64,000 nt of DNA from Nocardioides luteus (GCF_015752315.1 NZ_JADOVJ010000001.1:372001-436000), one strand, 5' to 3'. Shown: positions 1 through 7,906, counted from the first letter of the stretch. Translations and numbers: made by a program. Notes: a model not told the origin generated them from the letters alone.

Positions 1-117
1 ATGGGCACCGACCCGGAGGTCGAGGAGACCTCGGTCAAGCTGGTCGCCAAGGCCGGCTACATGATCGGCGACCGGGTGGTCAGGGCCGCGCAGGTCCTGG
101 TCGTCGACCCGGAGTGA
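1..117 (+). CDS. grpE: GrpE nucleotide exchange factor, C-terminal end (partial)
   Basis: The window opens inside a reading frame that ends at TGA 115-117. Its 38 visible residues include GYMIGDRVVRAAQVLVV, the strand-rich C-terminal part of the GrpE beta domain that contacts the DnaK ATPase domain and drives ADP release. The ATG at position 1 is probably an internal methionine. The dnaJ gene follows 81 bp downstream, the usual dnaK-grpE-dnaJ-hspR order in actinobacteria, which supports the call. The rest of the gene and dnaK should lie upstream of the window. Confidence 0.85.
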   Translation: MGTDPEVEETSVKLVAKAGYMIGDRVVRAAQVLVVDPE

Positions 118-198
118 CCCGGAGTGACAACGATGGGTGGTCGAGCCTGCCGGGAGATCGGCAGGCTCGGCCACCGAGAAGAAGGGAGGAGGGGCTAG

Positions 199-1383
199 GT
201 GGCTGAGAACGACGGGATCCGGTCGGACTGGATCAACAAGGACTACTACGCCGAGCTGGGTGTCAAGAAGGACGCCTCGAGCGACGACATCAAGAAGGCC
301 TATCGCAAGCTCGCGCGGGCCAACCACCCCGACTCCAACCCGGGCGACGAGGCCAAGCACGAGAAGTTCAAGAAGGTCGCCGAGGCCTACGACGTCGTCG
401 GGGACGCCGAGAAGCGCAAGAAGTACGACGAGGTGCGCACCCTGGGTGCCACCGGCGGCTTCCCGGGCGGTTTCGGCGGCGGGGGCGGCCGGGGCTACAA
501 CTTCGAGGACCTCTTCGGTGGCGGCGGTGCTCAGACCGGCGGGCTCGGCGACATGTTCGGCGACCTGTTCGGCGGTGGTGCCGGCGGAGGCTTCGGTGGG
601 CGGCGTACGGCCCCGAGGGCTCGGCCGATCAAGGGCGCCGACGTCGAGACGAGCGCGACGATCGGATTCACCGACGCGCTCGACGGCGTGACCATCTCGC
701 TGCGGCTGACCTCGGACGCCGCCTGTCCCGACTGCAACGGCACCGGTGGCAAGCCGGGCACCAAGCCGCGGGTCTGTCCCGAGTGCGAGGGTGCGGGCTA
801 CGTGGTCAACTCCGTGGGCGGCGCGTTCTCGATGAACGAGACCTGCCCACGCTGCGGTGGCCGTCAGCTGATCTACGACGAGGCCTGCCCGACCTGCCAC
901 GGCTCCGGCCGCGGCACCTCCGCGCGCACCATCCAGGCGCGCATCCCGGCCGGCGTCAAGGACCGCCAGCGGATCCGGCTCAAGGGCAAGGGCGCTGCCG
1001 GTGAGAACGGCGGCCCGGCCGGTGACCTCTACGTCACGGTGCACGTCACGCCCCACCGTGTCTTCGGCCGCAAGGACGACAACCTCACCATCGACGTGCC
1101 GGTCGGTTTCGACGAGCTGGCGCTCGGTGCCGAGGCCAAGCTGCCGACCCTGTCCGGCTCGCCGGTGACGCTGCGGATCCCCCCGGGCACCCCCAACGGA
1201 CGTACGTTCCGGGTCCGTGGCAAGGGGTTCCGCCGCGCCGACGGCACCGTGGGTGACCTGCTTGCGACCGTCGAGGTGCAGATCCCGGCCGTGCTGGATG
1301 CCGATGCCAAGGCGGCCGTCGAGGCCTATCGGGCCGCGATGGCCGGCAAGCCCCTGCGTACGTCTCTTCTCGAGGAGTCATGA
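199..1383 (+). CDS. dnaJ: Chaperone DnaJ (type I Hsp40)
   Basis: This 394-residue co-chaperone delivers unfolded proteins to DnaK and stimulates its ATPase. The J domain occupies residues 15-75 with HPD at 43-45, followed by a Gly/Phe-rich linker (about 85-140). The zinc-binding region at about 176-237 has the repeats CPDCNGTG, CPECEGAG, CPRCGGRQ and CPTCHGSG; the third lacks the usual final Gly. The C-terminal substrate-binding domains follow. The GTG start has a strong GAAGGGAGGAGG ribosome site at 181-192. The stop overlaps the hspR start in an ATGA arrangement. The length is normal for actinobacterial DnaJ. Confidence 0.96.
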   Translation: MAENDGIRSDWINKDYYAELGVKKDASSDDIKKAYRKLARANHPDSNPGDEAKHEKFKKVAEAYDVVGDAEKRKKYDEVRTLGATGGFPGGFGGGGGRGYNFEDLFGGGGAQTGGLGDMFGDLFGGGAGGGFGGRRTAPRARPIKGADVETSATIGFTDALDGVTISLRLTSDAACPDCNGTGGKPGTKPRVCPECEGAGYVVNSVGGAFSMNETCPRCGGRQLIYDEACPTCHGSGRGTSARTIQARIPAGVKDRQRIRLKGKGAAGENGGPAGDLYVTVHVTPHRVFGRKDDNLTIDVPVGFDELALGAEAKLPTLSGSPVTLRIPPGTPNGRTFRVRGKGFRRADGTVGDLLATVEVQIPAVLDADAKAAVEAYRAAMAGKPLRTSLLEES

Positions 1384-1817
1384 TGAGCGACGGATTCAGC
1401 AGCCCGGCCCCGGATGCCGCGGTCTACGTCATCAGCGTCGCCGCGGAGCTGACCGGGCTGCACCCGCAGACGCTGCGCACCTATGAGCGGATGGGCCTGA
1501 TCACCCCCGGTCGCACCGGGGGTGGCGGGCGCCGCTACTCCTTCCACGACATCGAGAAGCTGCGTTCGATCGCCGACCTGACCGCGGCCGGCATCGGCAT
1601 CGAGGGCGTGCGCCGCATCCTGGCTCTCGAGCAGCACGTCGACGCCCTGCGGCGGCGCAACGAGGAGCTGCTGCACGAGCTGGCCGCGACCCGCGAGGCG
1701 CTCGCCCAGGCGACGGCGGCGGCTCCGGCTCCGAAGAGCCCGGCCAGCAGGCTTCCTGCGGTTCGTCAGGCGCCGCCCGGACAGGCGATCGTGGTCTGGC
1801 GGCGCCAGCAGAGATAG
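1380..1817 (+). CDS. hspR: HspR, MerR-family heat-shock repressor
   Basis: This 145-residue protein has a MerR-type winged helix at residues about 15-85, including LTGLHPQTLRTYERMGLITP, GRRYSFHDIEKLR and GIGIEGVRRILALE, followed by a coiled region and a basic tail. In actinobacteria HspR represses the dnaK operon and clpB by binding HAIR inverted repeats, with DnaK as co-repressor. The start overlaps the dnaJ stop by 4 bp, so the two are co-translated. A matching HAIR element lies upstream of clpB in this window (19161-19185), making a local regulatory pair. Confidence 0.93.
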   Translation: MMSDGFSSPAPDAAVYVISVAAELTGLHPQTLRTYERMGLITPGRTGGGGRRYSFHDIEKLRSIADLTAAGIGIEGVRRILALEQHVDALRRRNEELLHELAATREALAQATAAAPAPKSPASRLPAVRQAPPGQAIVVWRRQQR

Positions 1818-1957
1818 CACCTTTCCTACTGATCGCTTGACAGATTTGTTGGCGAGTTGTGGGTTTTGGTTAAAACCGATGTTGGTTCGATACCCCCATA
1901 CTGATGAGTAAGCCGCGAGTGTCGGACCAACCCCCATATGGTCGGGGCACGCGCGGC

Positions 1958-1997
1958 GGACCCGGTGGAGCCGACCCGAGACGGACCCGCCGGGTCC
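1958..1997. terminator. Hairpin between convergent hspR and the DUF6230 operon
   Basis: GGACCCGG (1958-1965) pairs with CCGGGTCC (1990-1997) across a 24-nt loop, without a T tract. It lies in the 202-bp gap between two convergent genes, where a bidirectional terminator is expected. The same gap holds two CCCCCATA copies flanked by inverted TTGGTTCGA and TCGGACCAA (about 1880-1940), whose role is unknown. Confidence 0.4.
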
Positions 1998-2019
1998 TTC
2001 CAATTTCAGGCGAGCGCGC

Positions 2020-2778
2020 TCAGTTCGGGAACTTCCCCGCCTGCGCCGCGGTCTTGCAGGACTGGTTGCCCGGGAGCAGCTCGATCTCCAGGTTCGGCAG
2101 GGTCACCTGGCCCTCGATCTGGGCCTGCCGGACGTCGCCGTAGACGGCGTTGAGGTCGGCGACGGTCGCGTCGATGCCGGTGAATCCCTGGCCGTTGTTG
2201 TGGCCGCCGTTGCCGCTGGACTGATACCACGTCGCGTCGAACCCCTGGGGCACGCCCATCGGGTTCGCGGCGTAGGGCGCCGTGCCGGGATTGGTCGTCA
2301 GGTCGGTGGTGGCCAGCCCGATCTGGGCGGTGCCCTGCAGGTTGACCCCGGGTGAGGACGCGGCTCGGAGCCGGGTGATGTCGAAGGCGGCCATCTGCGC
2401 GCTGATCTCGTTGGTCGCCGGGTTGCCGTCCCCGGCGGTGAGCTTGATCGTGTAGCTGCCGAGCGGCCCGACCTCCTCCACCCGGGAGAGACAGAAGCCG
2501 TTCATCGTCGCGGACGCGAAGCCGGCACGCAGCACCGGCGTCCAGTCGCCCCCGCTGCTGGCGGCCGCCTGGGTCTGCACCAGCGCCGTGCCGAACGCCG
2601 CGTCGGCGGCATGGATGTTGGTCGAGGAGAACGTCGAGCTGCCGTTGTTGATCGTCAGCGTGGGGCTGAAGACCGCGGACGCGGAGGAGCCCATCGCCAC
2701 GACCATCGCGCCGAGCAGGCCGAGCCCCACCGTCGTCGCGGCGACCATGCGGTGCCAGCGCGTCCCGTACGTGCTCAT
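2020..2778 (-). CDS. DUF6230-like secreted protein (third copy in the operon)
   Basis: The 252-residue protein begins with a signal or anchor segment (MVAATTVGLGLLGAMVVAMG, ending in an A-S-A site near residue 35). An extracellular domain of short beta-like repeats follows. It shares with the two other DUF6230-like proteins here (4238-5149 and 5749-6354) an N-terminal Thr/Ser-rich strand and a closing motif, here VTLPNLEIELLPG, there ITLPDLNIRVVPG and SLSLNSLSIRLNP. The start overlaps the stop of the preceding gene (ATGA), so it is the last gene of the operon. Two cysteines (GFCLS and NQSCK) could form a disulfide. The function of the family is not established. Confidence 0.6.
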   Translation of the reverse strand: MSTYGTRWHRMVAATTVGLGLLGAMVVAMGSSASAVFSPTLTINNGSSTFSSTNIHAADAAFGTALVQTQAAASSGGDWTPVLRAGFASATMNGFCLSRVEEVGPLGSYTIKLTAGDGNPATNEISAQMAAFDITRLRAASSPGVNLQGTAQIGLATTDLTTNPGTAPYAANPMGVPQGFDATWYQSSGNGGHNNGQGFTGIDATVADLNAVYGDVRQAQIEGQVTLPNLEIELLPGNQSCKTAAQAGKFPN

Positions 2779-3764
2779 TCCGCGGTCACCGTGATCGTCG
2801 TGTTGGGGAGCTGGATCGAGTTGAGCGGGTTGGTGGGGCCACCCGGCGGGTAGACGTAGGGGTCGTTCGCGGCGTTGTTGTCGTGGGTGAACAGGTAGTA
2901 GAACTCCAGGTTCGCCGCCAGGATGTTGTAGTCGCCACCGGCGGCCAGGCCGCTGAGGATCGCGGTGACCAGGTCGTTCCAGCCGCCGGTGCCGTCGCCG
3001 GCGAGCGTGCGGATCTTCAGCCGGCACGAGTCGCCGTTCCAGCCGGCCGTACAGATGGTGTTCTTCTGCGAGGTCGTGGTCAGGCCGGCGGCGATGATCA
3101 GGATGCCGGCCAGGTTGGTGACCGTACGCCACGGGATCGCCACCCACGAGTCGCCCGTGGTGAGCAGGTTCGTCTTCACGCCCGGCCCGCCGACGGTGAA
3201 CGGACCGTCCGGAGCGATGCGAAGCGCGTGCGGCACCTTCGCGGTCGGAGCGGGCGCGGTCGACGACCTCGCGGTGAGCACCGGAGCGCCGAAGGAGGCG
3301 ACGTTGCTGCGGAAGACGAGGTCGCTGAAGGCGATCTGGAACAGGCACATGCTGCCTGTGGCGGCGTAGTAGTAGGTGAACCCCTTGTTGCTGTCGCAGT
3401 TGCCGTCGCTGGTGTTGGCGTAGATGCCGCGTACGTCGGCGGCGACGTTGGTGGTGCTGCTCCCGTTCGGCTCGCCGGCGGTCAGGGTCCAGCGCGTCCC
3501 CGACAGGCACGGGAACATCCGGGTGCCGAAGAGACGACTCTGGAAGGTGCCGTTGTCGCCGCTGTTCTTGAGGGGCACGACCTGCCGTCGCTGCTGCGGG
3601 TTGCTGCTTCCGGGCTGGTCGCACTGGAACGGCTGGTAGCTGTTGTTCTGGCTGTTCGCGTCGGCCCGCTCGGCCGAGGGCCACAGCGCGGAGGACATGA
3701 TGACGAGCGCGATCGCGGTGATGACGACGAGGCGCTGCCTGCCGACGGTGAGGTCGTGGGCCAC
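2775..3764 (-). CDS. Secreted protein of unknown function in the DUF6230/DUF6114 operon
   Basis: I do not recognise the family. The 329-residue product starts at GTG with a signal-like segment (LVVITAIALVIMSSALWPSA) and continues into a Ser/Thr/Asn-rich exported region containing six cysteines. A second hydrophobic stretch, LAGILIIAAGL, lies near residue 230. The C-terminus (IQLPNTTITVTAE) loosely echoes the closing strand of the neighbouring DUF6230-like proteins. It follows the DUF6114-like gene by 6 nt and overlaps the next gene by 4 bp, so it is a genuine operon member. It may be a structural or assembly partner (inference). Confidence 0.6.
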   Translation of the reverse strand: MAHDLTVGRQRLVVITAIALVIMSSALWPSAERADANSQNNSYQPFQCDQPGSSNPQQRRQVVPLKNSGDNGTFQSRLFGTRMFPCLSGTRWTLTAGEPNGSSTTNVAADVRGIYANTSDGNCDSNKGFTYYYAATGSMCLFQIAFSDLVFRSNVASFGAPVLTARSSTAPAPTAKVPHALRIAPDGPFTVGGPGVKTNLLTTGDSWVAIPWRTVTNLAGILIIAAGLTTTSQKNTICTAGWNGDSCRLKIRTLAGDGTGGWNDLVTAILSGLAAGGDYNILAANLEFYYLFTHDNNAANDPYVYPPGGPTNPLNSIQLPNTTITVTAE

Positions 3765-3770
3765 CGCCGA

Positions 3771-4241
3771 TCAGCCGCCGGAGGTGCCACGCCGGGCCGG
3801 GCGCGGCTTCTTCTCGCCCCAGGACCAGACCATCGAGCCGCCGATGATGCCGAGGACCGAGCCGACGACGAAGCCGCCCAGGTTGGCGGTGGGGAAGGCG
3901 CCGAGCGCGATCAGGAACCCGACGACCCCCGAGAGCGACTTGTAGTGCGGCGCCAGCCAGGTGACCAGGCCGAACATGATCAGCGAGCCGCCCATGACGT
4001 ATCCGGCGGAGTAGGACCAGCCCCCGGTCAGCGCGATGCCGATGTCGAAGGACATCCAGTAGATGATCCAGGCGCCGGCCACGATGAGCCACAACGCACC
4101 CCAGAAGGGCCGCGTACGTCGCCACGCCCGGAACCACGCACGGGCTGCTGCGAGGAGCGCGCCGAGCCGGTTGGACCGGTGCGCGCTTCCCGGGCCGGGG
4201 CCGGTGGAGAAGCCGAGGTCGTCCGTCAGTGAGTCGGTCAT
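3771..4241 (-). CDS. DUF6114-like membrane protein (second copy)
   Basis: The 156-residue protein has four hydrophobic helices, the first after an RRTRPFWGALWLIVAGAW entry motif that is nearly repeated (RRTRPFWGSLILLW) in the other DUF6114-like copy at 5146-5664. Both also share the motif ANLGGFVVGSVLGIIGG / ANLGGLIIGTVAGITGG in the last helix pair. The start ATG overlaps the stop of the DUF6230-like gene 4238-5149 (ATGA). DUF6230 and DUF6114 genes are commonly neighbours in actinomycetes. A membrane scaffold or transport role for the secreted partner is inference. Confidence 0.72.
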   Translation of the reverse strand: MTDSLTDDLGFSTGPGPGSAHRSNRLGALLAAARAWFRAWRRTRPFWGALWLIVAGAWIIYWMSFDIGIALTGGWSYSAGYVMGGSLIMFGLVTWLAPHYKSLSGVVGFLIALGAFPTANLGGFVVGSVLGIIGGSMVWSWGEKKPRPARRGTSGG

Positions 4242-5149
4242 GAGCAGTCCGCCTGCGTCCGGGTCCCGGGGACGACCCTGATGTTCAGGTCCGGCAGGGT
4301 GATGTTGCCCTTCAGGTTGAGCCCGTAGCTGTTGCCGTTGAGGCCGGCCACGTTGAGCTGGCGGGCGTAGAGGCCGAAGGCGCCTGCCTTGGGCAGCTGG
4401 TTGGCGTTGCCCTCGAAGGCGAGGCCGGCCGAGTCGCCGACGGTCTCGGCCGACTGGCCGAGGTTCATGCCGGAGATCTTGTTCCCGTAGCCGCTGAGCG
4501 CGTCGGAGTTGAGATACAGGTTGGTCGCCGAGATCGCGTTGTCCAGGCTGCCGTTGGTGAGCTTGCCCGTGCTCGGGTCCGTGGTGGTGCCGGTCGGGAT
4601 CGACGAGCCGTTGTAGCTGTCCGGGACGTCGTCGCCGGCGGTGATCATCAGCGAGTAGTTCCCGACGAGCGGGATGTTCTCGGTGGCGATCCCGCACAGC
4701 CCGGCGAGCTTGGCCTGGTGGATGCCGAGCTCGGTGACCCCGCACTGAGCCTGGACGTCGGCGGTGTCCGCGTCGCAGTCGGTGGCCCCCTGGCGGCTGG
4801 TCGGGGCGAGATAGCCCGCCGCGTGCTCCGCATCGAGGTAGTTGGAGTAGAGCTTGAACTTGGAGTTGCCGGTGGTGAAGTTGACCGCGAGAGCGTTCTG
4901 CGAGACCGCGCCGAACATCGCGACGAGCGCGGCGCTCCCGAAGATCATCAGAGGCAGCGAGCGCTTCCGGCTGCCGCGGCGTACGGACTCCGCCTCCTCC
5001 TGCATCTGCGCCGACTGCTCCGCGGCGCGGTCGATGGCGGCGTACGCGGCTCGGTAGAGACGTCCCGTGAGCCGGCCCCACGCGCTGCGCACGCCGGGCT
5101 CGTCGCCCCAGGGGTCGGACCGCTCGAAGCGGCGGGCGCGGGGGCTCAT
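4238..5149 (-). CDS. DUF6230-like exported protein (second copy)
   Basis: The 303-residue protein differs from its relatives by a long charged N-terminal cytoplasmic part (about 65 residues, with RAAEQSAQMQEEAE). A single membrane segment follows (LPLMIFGSAALVAMFGAV) and then an extracellular domain. The external part includes YSNYLDAEHAAGYLAPT, four cysteines and the family-type ending ITLPDLNIRVVPGTRTQADCS. The start overlaps the stop of the upstream DUF6114-like gene and the stop overlaps the start of the downstream one, both by 4 bp, which indicates tight translational coupling with membrane partners on each side. Function unknown. Confidence 0.72.
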   Translation of the reverse strand: MSPRARRFERSDPWGDEPGVRSAWGRLTGRLYRAAYAAIDRAAEQSAQMQEEAESVRRGSRKRSLPLMIFGSAALVAMFGAVSQNALAVNFTTGNSKFKLYSNYLDAEHAAGYLAPTSRQGATDCDADTADVQAQCGVTELGIHQAKLAGLCGIATENIPLVGNYSLMITAGDDVPDSYNGSSIPTGTTTDPSTGKLTNGSLDNAISATNLYLNSDALSGYGNKISGMNLGQSAETVGDSAGLAFEGNANQLPKAGAFGLYARQLNVAGLNGNSYGLNLKGNITLPDLNIRVVPGTRTQADCS

Positions 5150-5664
5150 GCGGTCGCTCCGCTCCGGGCCGGCTTGCCAGCCTCCTTGCGGGCGCGCTTG
5201 CGGGCGTCCTTCTCGGCCATCTTGGTCAGCTGCTCCTCGGTGTAAGGAGTCCAGGCGACGATCAGGGCGCCACCGGTGATGCCGGCGACGGTGCCGATGA
5301 TCAGTCCGCCGAGGTTGGCGAGCGGGAGGGCCGCGATCGCGAGCGCGACCGAGACGATTCCCGGGAACGTACGCTGCGACGGCATGAACATCGCGATCAG
5401 CGCCGCGGCGGCTAGGGTGAAGGAGATCAGCACCGGCGGCAGGGTCTGGTTACCGAAGGCGGCGAAGATCGTGAAGTCGAGATGTTTCGAGAGGGCCGAG
5501 GACCCGATCAGCCACGACGACCATAGCAGGATCAGGCTGCCCCAGAAGGGGCGGGTGCGCCGGAAGCGCTTGAAGCCGCGCGGCGTGGGGCCGTCGGCCG
5601 TGGGGTTCATGGTGGGGTCGGGCATCGCGTCGGGACCGGTGTCGGTGGGCGTCTTGTCAGGCAT
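5146..5664 (-). CDS. DUF6114-like membrane protein (first copy)
   Basis: The 172-residue protein has a Pro/Thr-rich acidic N-terminus and then about four membrane helices, starting with FRRTRPFWGSLILLWSSWLI and ending with ANLGGLIIGTVAGITGGALI. A lysine/arginine-rich cytoplasmic tail closes it. I chose the ATG at 5664 because GGAGAA lies 3-8 nt upstream; an in-frame start at 5721 would add 19 residues without a ribosome site. The gene lies 84 nt after the first DUF6230-like gene and overlaps the second by 4 bp, so the operon carries two alternating DUF6230/DUF6114 pairs. Confidence 0.73.
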   Translation of the reverse strand: MPDKTPTDTGPDAMPDPTMNPTADGPTPRGFKRFRRTRPFWGSLILLWSSWLIGSSALSKHLDFTIFAAFGNQTLPPVLISFTLAAAALIAMFMPSQRTFPGIVSVALAIAALPLANLGGLIIGTVAGITGGALIVAWTPYTEEQLTKMAEKDARKRARKEAGKPARSGATA

Positions 5665-5748
5665 GGCTTCTCCGGCGGGCTGGGGCTGAGTCGTTGGCGG
5701 GCGCTCCGGAACGCCCGCCAACGCCTGCTGGTTGGTGGGTTGGAGGCG

Positions 5749-6354
5749 TTACGGGTTGAGCCTGATCGACAGGCTGTTGAGGCTCAGCGAGCTGAGCTGG
5801 ACCGCGTACGCCTGTGCCGACAGGTCGTTCAGCACCTGCTCGCCGCTCTCACCGGCGGACTGCGCGGCCTGGAGCGCGAAGCCGTCGGCCACGTAGCCGG
5901 GGCCGCCCGCATCGAAGCCGGCGTCGGCCTGCGACTGACCCAGGGTGACGTTGGCCATGGTGGCGCCGCTCGGGGTGTTGAGCGAAGCGGCGTTCAGAGC
6001 CACGTTGCCGAGGTTGATCTCCGGGTCGCTCGAGGTGATCCCCAGGTTGAGGCTCAGGCCCGGGAGGACCTCGACCCTGGGCGTCACCACGTTGAGCCCG
6101 TTGGCGACCGAGCCCTGGGTCTGAGCGTAGATCGTGCCTTGGTTGTTGCCGGCTGAGCCGACCTCAGTGGCGCCGGTGCGCATCTTCAGCGCATCGGCGG
6201 TGAGGTCGGTGCTGAGACTGAAACCGCCGGTGGACGAGATGACCGCCCCGACCATGCCGGACAGCATCGCGTAACCCATGCCGGCGGAGACGACCGCCGC
6301 CGGCAGCGTGACGGCCGCGAAGCGACCGAGACTGGTATGCCCCAACTTGTTCAT
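5749..6354 (-). CDS. DUF6230-like secreted protein (first gene of the operon)
   Basis: The 201-residue protein carries an N-terminal hydrophobic segment (FAAVTLPAAVVSAGMGYAML, then SGMVGAVISS) and an Ala/Ser/Asn-rich exported domain ending SLSLNSLSIRLNP. The start ATG at 6354 has GAGGGAG upstream. It is the shortest of the three DUF6230-like paralogues and has no cysteine. It is divergent from two signal peptidase genes across a 222-bp promoter region, so processing of these exported proteins by those peptidases is a reasonable inference. Proteins of this family have at times been annotated as cholesterol esterases, but I see no lipase motif here. Confidence 0.72.
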   Translation of the reverse strand: MNKLGHTSLGRFAAVTLPAAVVSAGMGYAMLSGMVGAVISSTGGFSLSTDLTADALKMRTGATEVGSAGNNQGTIYAQTQGSVANGLNVVTPRVEVLPGLSLNLGITSSDPEINLGNVALNAASLNTPSGATMANVTLGQSQADAGFDAGGPGYVADGFALQAAQSAGESGEQVLNDLSAQAYAVQLSSLSLNSLSIRLNP

Positions 6355-6484
6355 ATGTGCTCCCTCTGTGAGCCCGTCCCTCACGGGCTGATGAACCCCG
6401 AGAAAAGTGCGCCGCCCGCGGTCCCTATACCCCGGGCGGCATCCACACTGTGACGGCCGCCACGTGCTACGGTCAAGCACATCT

Positions 6485-6497
6485 GGACAATTTGTCC
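6485..6497. promoter_or_regulatory. Palindrome in the divergent DUF6230 operon / signal peptidase promoter
   Basis: GGACAA-T-TTGTCC is a perfect 6-bp inverted repeat with a one-base centre, lying in the 222-bp region between the divergent genes. A close variant, GGACATTTTGCCC (11 of 13 identical), occurs at 7894-7906 upstream of the next operon. It may be an operator; no matching regulator gene sits beside it. Confidence 0.4.
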
Positions 6498-6576
6498 CTA
6501 AATGTCTATGAAGTGTGGCTATTCCTGCGTCGGTTTGGCTGCACTGTCCTTGCTCTGCCTGAAAGGGGACCTGGTT

Positions 6577-7269
6577 GTGTCCGGACGGCCTCTGAATGCT
6601 CCTGTCGCTGACGAACGCGGCTCCGCCGCGGTGGCTGTCGGGTGGGTCGCCCTGGTGGCGTTCCTGCTCGCCATGACGGCCGTCGTGGCGGCGCTGTTCG
6701 GGTCCTTCACGGTCAAGGGCCGGAGCATGGAGCCGACGCTGGTCTCCGGCGAGCGGATCCTGCTCGACCCGCTGCACAACGACGAGATCGAGCGCTTCGA
6801 CCTGGTCCAGGGCGTCGAGCCGGGCCCGGAGCGCTTCGGTGGCGGCTCCCAGGTGGTCAAGCGGGTGATCGGGATGCCCGGCGACCGGGTCGCGATCGCC
6901 GGCGGTGACCTGCCGGTCGTCTACGTGAGCCCGGCCGGGTCCGAGGACGTCTTCCGGGTCGACAACCCGGCCTGGCCGACCCGGATCGGGGACGAGGTCG
7001 GGATGTGCTGCGAGCGGGACGGGACGTACGACGGGAGTGCCGCGTCGGGCGCCTGGGTGACGGTCCCGAAGGATTCGCTCTGGGTCCTCGGGGACAACTG
7101 GGGCGGGTCGACCGACTCCCGTGCGTTCGGCTTCCTGCCGGTGGCCGACGTCTCCGGTGCGGCGTGGCTGCGGCTGCTGCCGGCCGGGTCGTTCGGTGGG
7201 TTCGGCGACGGTGGCGTCGAGCTCGTCGAGGTGACCGAGCCGGTCGCCGGGTTGGGCGCGCGGCCGTGA
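6577..7269 (+). CDS. Type I signal peptidase (first of a tandem pair)
   Basis: The 230-residue membrane peptidase removes signal peptides after export. One membrane helix (VALVAFLLAMTAVVAALF) precedes the catalytic domain. The serine is in GRSMEPTL (residue 50) and the general-base lysine in VVKRVIGMPGD (residue 95); the later family box is GDNWGGSTDSRAFG. It also contains an unusual MCCERDG insertion. The GTG at 6577 is preferred because AAAGGGGA lies 7-8 nt upstream; an ATG at 6502 is less likely. Its stop overlaps the start of a paralogue. It is divergent from a cluster of secreted proteins that are plausible substrates. Confidence 0.85.
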   Translation: MSGRPLNAPVADERGSAAVAVGWVALVAFLLAMTAVVAALFGSFTVKGRSMEPTLVSGERILLDPLHNDEIERFDLVQGVEPGPERFGGGSQVVKRVIGMPGDRVAIAGGDLPVVYVSPAGSEDVFRVDNPAWPTRIGDEVGMCCERDGTYDGSAASGAWVTVPKDSLWVLGDNWGGSTDSRAFGFLPVADVSGAAWLRLLPAGSFGGFGDGGVELVEVTEPVAGLGARP

Positions 7270-7838
7270 GGAAGGTCCTCGCGGTGGGCGGGATCGGCGC
7301 CGGGGTGGCGGCCTTCGCCGCGCTCGTGCTGGTGGTCGCGGCTCTCGCCTTCTCCGTCACCGTCGACGGCGCCAGCATGGAGCCGACGCTGCGCGACGGG
7401 GACCGGATGTTCCTGGAGTTCTGGACCCACGACGAGATCGAACGCTTCGACGTCGTCGAGGCGGACGCGCCGAGCTCCGTGGCCGGTGGTGCTCGGATCC
7501 TCAAGCGCGTGATCGGGATGCCCGGTGACCAGGTGTCGGTGTCCGCTGATGGGCGGGTGCTGGTCCGGCCCGAGGGGGACCGGCAGACCTACATGGTCGA
7601 CAACCCGGCCTGGTCCGCCGAGGCCGGTGCCGAGCAGGACTGGCTCGCCGTCCCCGAGGACGCGTACTGGCTGCTCGGCGACAACTGGGGCGCCTCCACA
7701 GACTCGCGCAGCTTCGGTTTCGTCGATGCCGACGCCGTTCATGGCAGGGTGGTCTTCCGAATGCTCCCCCTCGGTCGGAACGGGACGATTGCCCGTGACG
7801 TCCGGCTCGCTCCCGTCGAAACGAGCTCGGCGCGGTAG
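7266..7838 (+). CDS. Type I signal peptidase (second of a tandem pair)
   Basis: The 190-residue product repeats the architecture of its neighbour: one N-terminal helix (AAFAALVLVVAALAFSVTV), Ser37 in GASMEPTL, Lys80 in ILKRVIGMPGD, and GDNWGASTDSRSFGF. Shared phrases such as DEIERFD show a tandem duplication followed by divergence. The GTG start overlaps the upstream TGA (GTGA), so the two are translated together. Both keep the Ser-Lys dyad and should be active. The reason for two is unknown; separate substrates among the divergent secreted proteins is inference. Confidence 0.85.
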   Translation: MRKVLAVGGIGAGVAAFAALVLVVAALAFSVTVDGASMEPTLRDGDRMFLEFWTHDEIERFDVVEADAPSSVAGGARILKRVIGMPGDQVSVSADGRVLVRPEGDRQTYMVDNPAWSAEAGAEQDWLAVPEDAYWLLGDNWGASTDSRSFGFVDADAVHGRVVFRMLPLGRNGTIARDVRLAPVETSSAR

Positions 7839-7893
7839 CTGCGCGCGTCGCGTCTGCCTGCAGGGTCGTCGGATCGGTATGTGAGCGATCGGT

Positions 7894-7906
7894 GGACATT
7901 TTGCCC
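7894..7906. promoter_or_regulatory. Imperfect copy of the 6485-6497 palindrome, upstream of the DUF445-like operon
   Basis: GGACATTTTGCCC lies about 100 bp before the GTG of the DUF445-like gene. The resemblance to the region at 6485-6515 continues downstream: after alignment both share TGTC and AGTG blocks. TTGTCA at 7911-7916 could serve as a -35 element. A shared regulator for the two adjacent loci is possible but unproven. Confidence 0.3.

Noticed and set aside
1818..2019. CIRCE or HAIR operator downstream of hspR
   Set aside because: The inverted TTGGTTCGA/TCGGACCAA pair does not fit either consensus, and the region lies between convergent genes.
2883..4232. Long plus-strand open frame over the DUF6230/DUF6114 operon
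   Set aside because: It is antisense to overlapping genes with signal peptides, membrane helices and stop-start coupling; its Arg/Gly/Val-rich composition is typical of a high-GC shadow frame.
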